A program made the position numbers and the translations under genes. Shown one piece after another: positions 5,867 through 6,292 of a DNA stretch of 6,292 nt (its first letter is position 1; every line of letters starts with the position of its first letter). The stretch covers positions 1-6,292 of the forward strand of contig RGVM01000169.1 of assembly GCA_010027295.1 (NCBI GenBank), in the 5' to 3' direction. The notes beneath the pieces are model-generated. The model did no database searches. It saw nothing but the letters and a program-made list of their open reading frames with translations, and had not been told where the DNA came from. The stretch is from Chitinophagia bacterium (GTDB taxonomy: Bacteria; Bacteroidota; Bacteroidia; Chitinophagales; Chitinophagaceae).

Positions 5867-6292
5867 TCACTCCGCCTCGTACATGCTGATTGTAGCGGCC
5901 ACGACGGCATAGGAGGGGGCCAGCACCCAGCCGATGCCGATGACGGCGTGCATCAGGTAGAAGACCGCACCGTTGCCGATGGCGAGTCCGCGGTGCCTGC
6001 GGACATATGCGATGCTCGCCCTGGCGTCCAGTCCCCTGCGCTCGCAACTGTAGTCGATCATCGAGAAGCCGTAATAGTAGCATTCCAGCAAAACGGAGAG
6101 GAGAGGGGTCGTCCATCCCACCAAGGGCAGAAGGGCCAACAGCAGCAGACCGACCGTGTAGGCGCCCTGACGGAGGCTGTTGCGCAGCGAAAGGCGTATG
6201 CCTCGCCCCATGTCCCGCAACAACTGCGCCCAGGAGAAGGGATACTCACGTCCTTCGATGATGGCCGACGTGCGCTCGCTCAGATACGCGAA
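5867..6292 (-). CDS. EI24/CysZ-like integral membrane protein, 5'-truncated
   Basis: This is the C-terminal 141 residues of a membrane protein that continues beyond the right edge. The frame is open to base 6292 and reads FAYLSERTSAIIEG at the edge, so the TTG at 6223 should not be taken as the start. A soluble amphipathic stretch with LLRDMGRGIRLSLRNSL (24-40) leads into a hydrophobic region (about 46-70, VGLLLLALLPLVGWTTPLLSVLL). The EI24 signature CYYYGFSMIDYSCERRGL (71-88) and VRRHRGLAIGNGAVFYL (97-113) follow, then a final membrane segment (about 105-135, including the GIGWVLAPSYAVVAA block). This is the PF07264 pattern, the family of E. coli CysZ (sulfate uptake) and eukaryotic EI24. 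No cysteine-pathway genes are visible here, so sulfate transport is not supported for this copy. The role is unknown; the location is the inner membrane. It lies upstream of the methyltransferase gene in the same direction and may share its transcript. Confidence 0.85.
   Translation of the reverse strand, partial: FAYLSERTSAIIEGREYPFSWAQLLRDMGRGIRLSLRNSLRQGAYTVGLLLLALLPLVGWTTPLLSVLLECYYYGFSMIDYSCERRGLDARASIAYVRRHRGLAIGNGAVFYLMHAVIGIGWVLAPSYAVVAATISMYEAE

Noticed and set aside
5356..5889. Open frames opposite or overlapping the methyltransferase (plus strand 5356-5889, minus strand 5005-5682)
   Set aside because: The methyltransferase frame carries all family motifs. The alternatives give Arg/Pro/Ser-rich translations typical of out-of-frame GC-rich sequence.
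1..6292. Mobile elements, CRISPR arrays, tRNA or rRNA genes, toxin-antitoxin or phage-defence genes
   Set aside because: No transposase, terminal repeats, spaced repeats, cloverleaf or defence-type protein was seen on reading both strands. The window reads as conserved housekeeping chromosome.

Overview
The window looks like ordinary chromosomal DNA from a GC-rich member of the Bacteroidota. The evidence is the gene content: a DUF4292 protein followed by an EnvC-like M23 protein, a BshA-type glycosyltransferase, a small YEG-motif membrane protein that is often mislabelled in Bacteroidota genomes, a short RsmI-like methyltransferase paralogue and an EI24 membrane protein. The weak or absent Shine-Dalgarno sequences before almost every start codon also fit this phylum. 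I cannot name a genus from the sequence.

Layout, left to right. (1) The plus strand carries the C-terminal part of a DUF4292 envelope protein (left edge to 530), then a secreted coiled-coil/LytM protein of the EnvC type (601-1953). (2) Convergent to it, after a 35-base gap, bshA lies on the minus strand (1989-3131); it encodes the first committed enzyme of bacillithiol synthesis. (3) A 121-base divergent intergenic region (3132-3252) contains one inverted repeat. (4) Rightward from there come a 123-residue single-pass membrane protein (3253-3624) and, 16 bases later, a secreted M28 zinc peptidase resembling carboxypeptidase Q (3641-5020). (5) A 49-base convergent gap with a good hairpin separates this from two leftward genes: an RsmI-like tetrapyrrole-methylase-fold methyltransferase (5070-5795) and an EI24/CysZ-like membrane protein cut by the right edge (5867-6292).

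How the genes fit together. DUF4292 and EnvC are a recurrent Bacteroidota pair and point to envelope or cell-wall work. The EnvC protein has lost every recognisable LytM zinc ligand, so it is probably an amidase activator and not a hydrolase. bshA is a housekeeping thiol gene standing alone here. The small membrane protein and the M28 peptidase are probably co-transcribed, but I see no functional link. The EI24 and methyltransferase genes may form a leftward unit.

I found no mobile element, CRISPR array, tRNA or rRNA, toxin-antitoxin pair or defence cassette. All long open frames antisense to these genes look like GC-rich shadows. I do not see a previously undescribed multi-gene system. The items most worth a second look are the catalytically dead LytM domain, the uncharacterised 123-residue protein beside the peptidase, and the RsmI-like paralogue.
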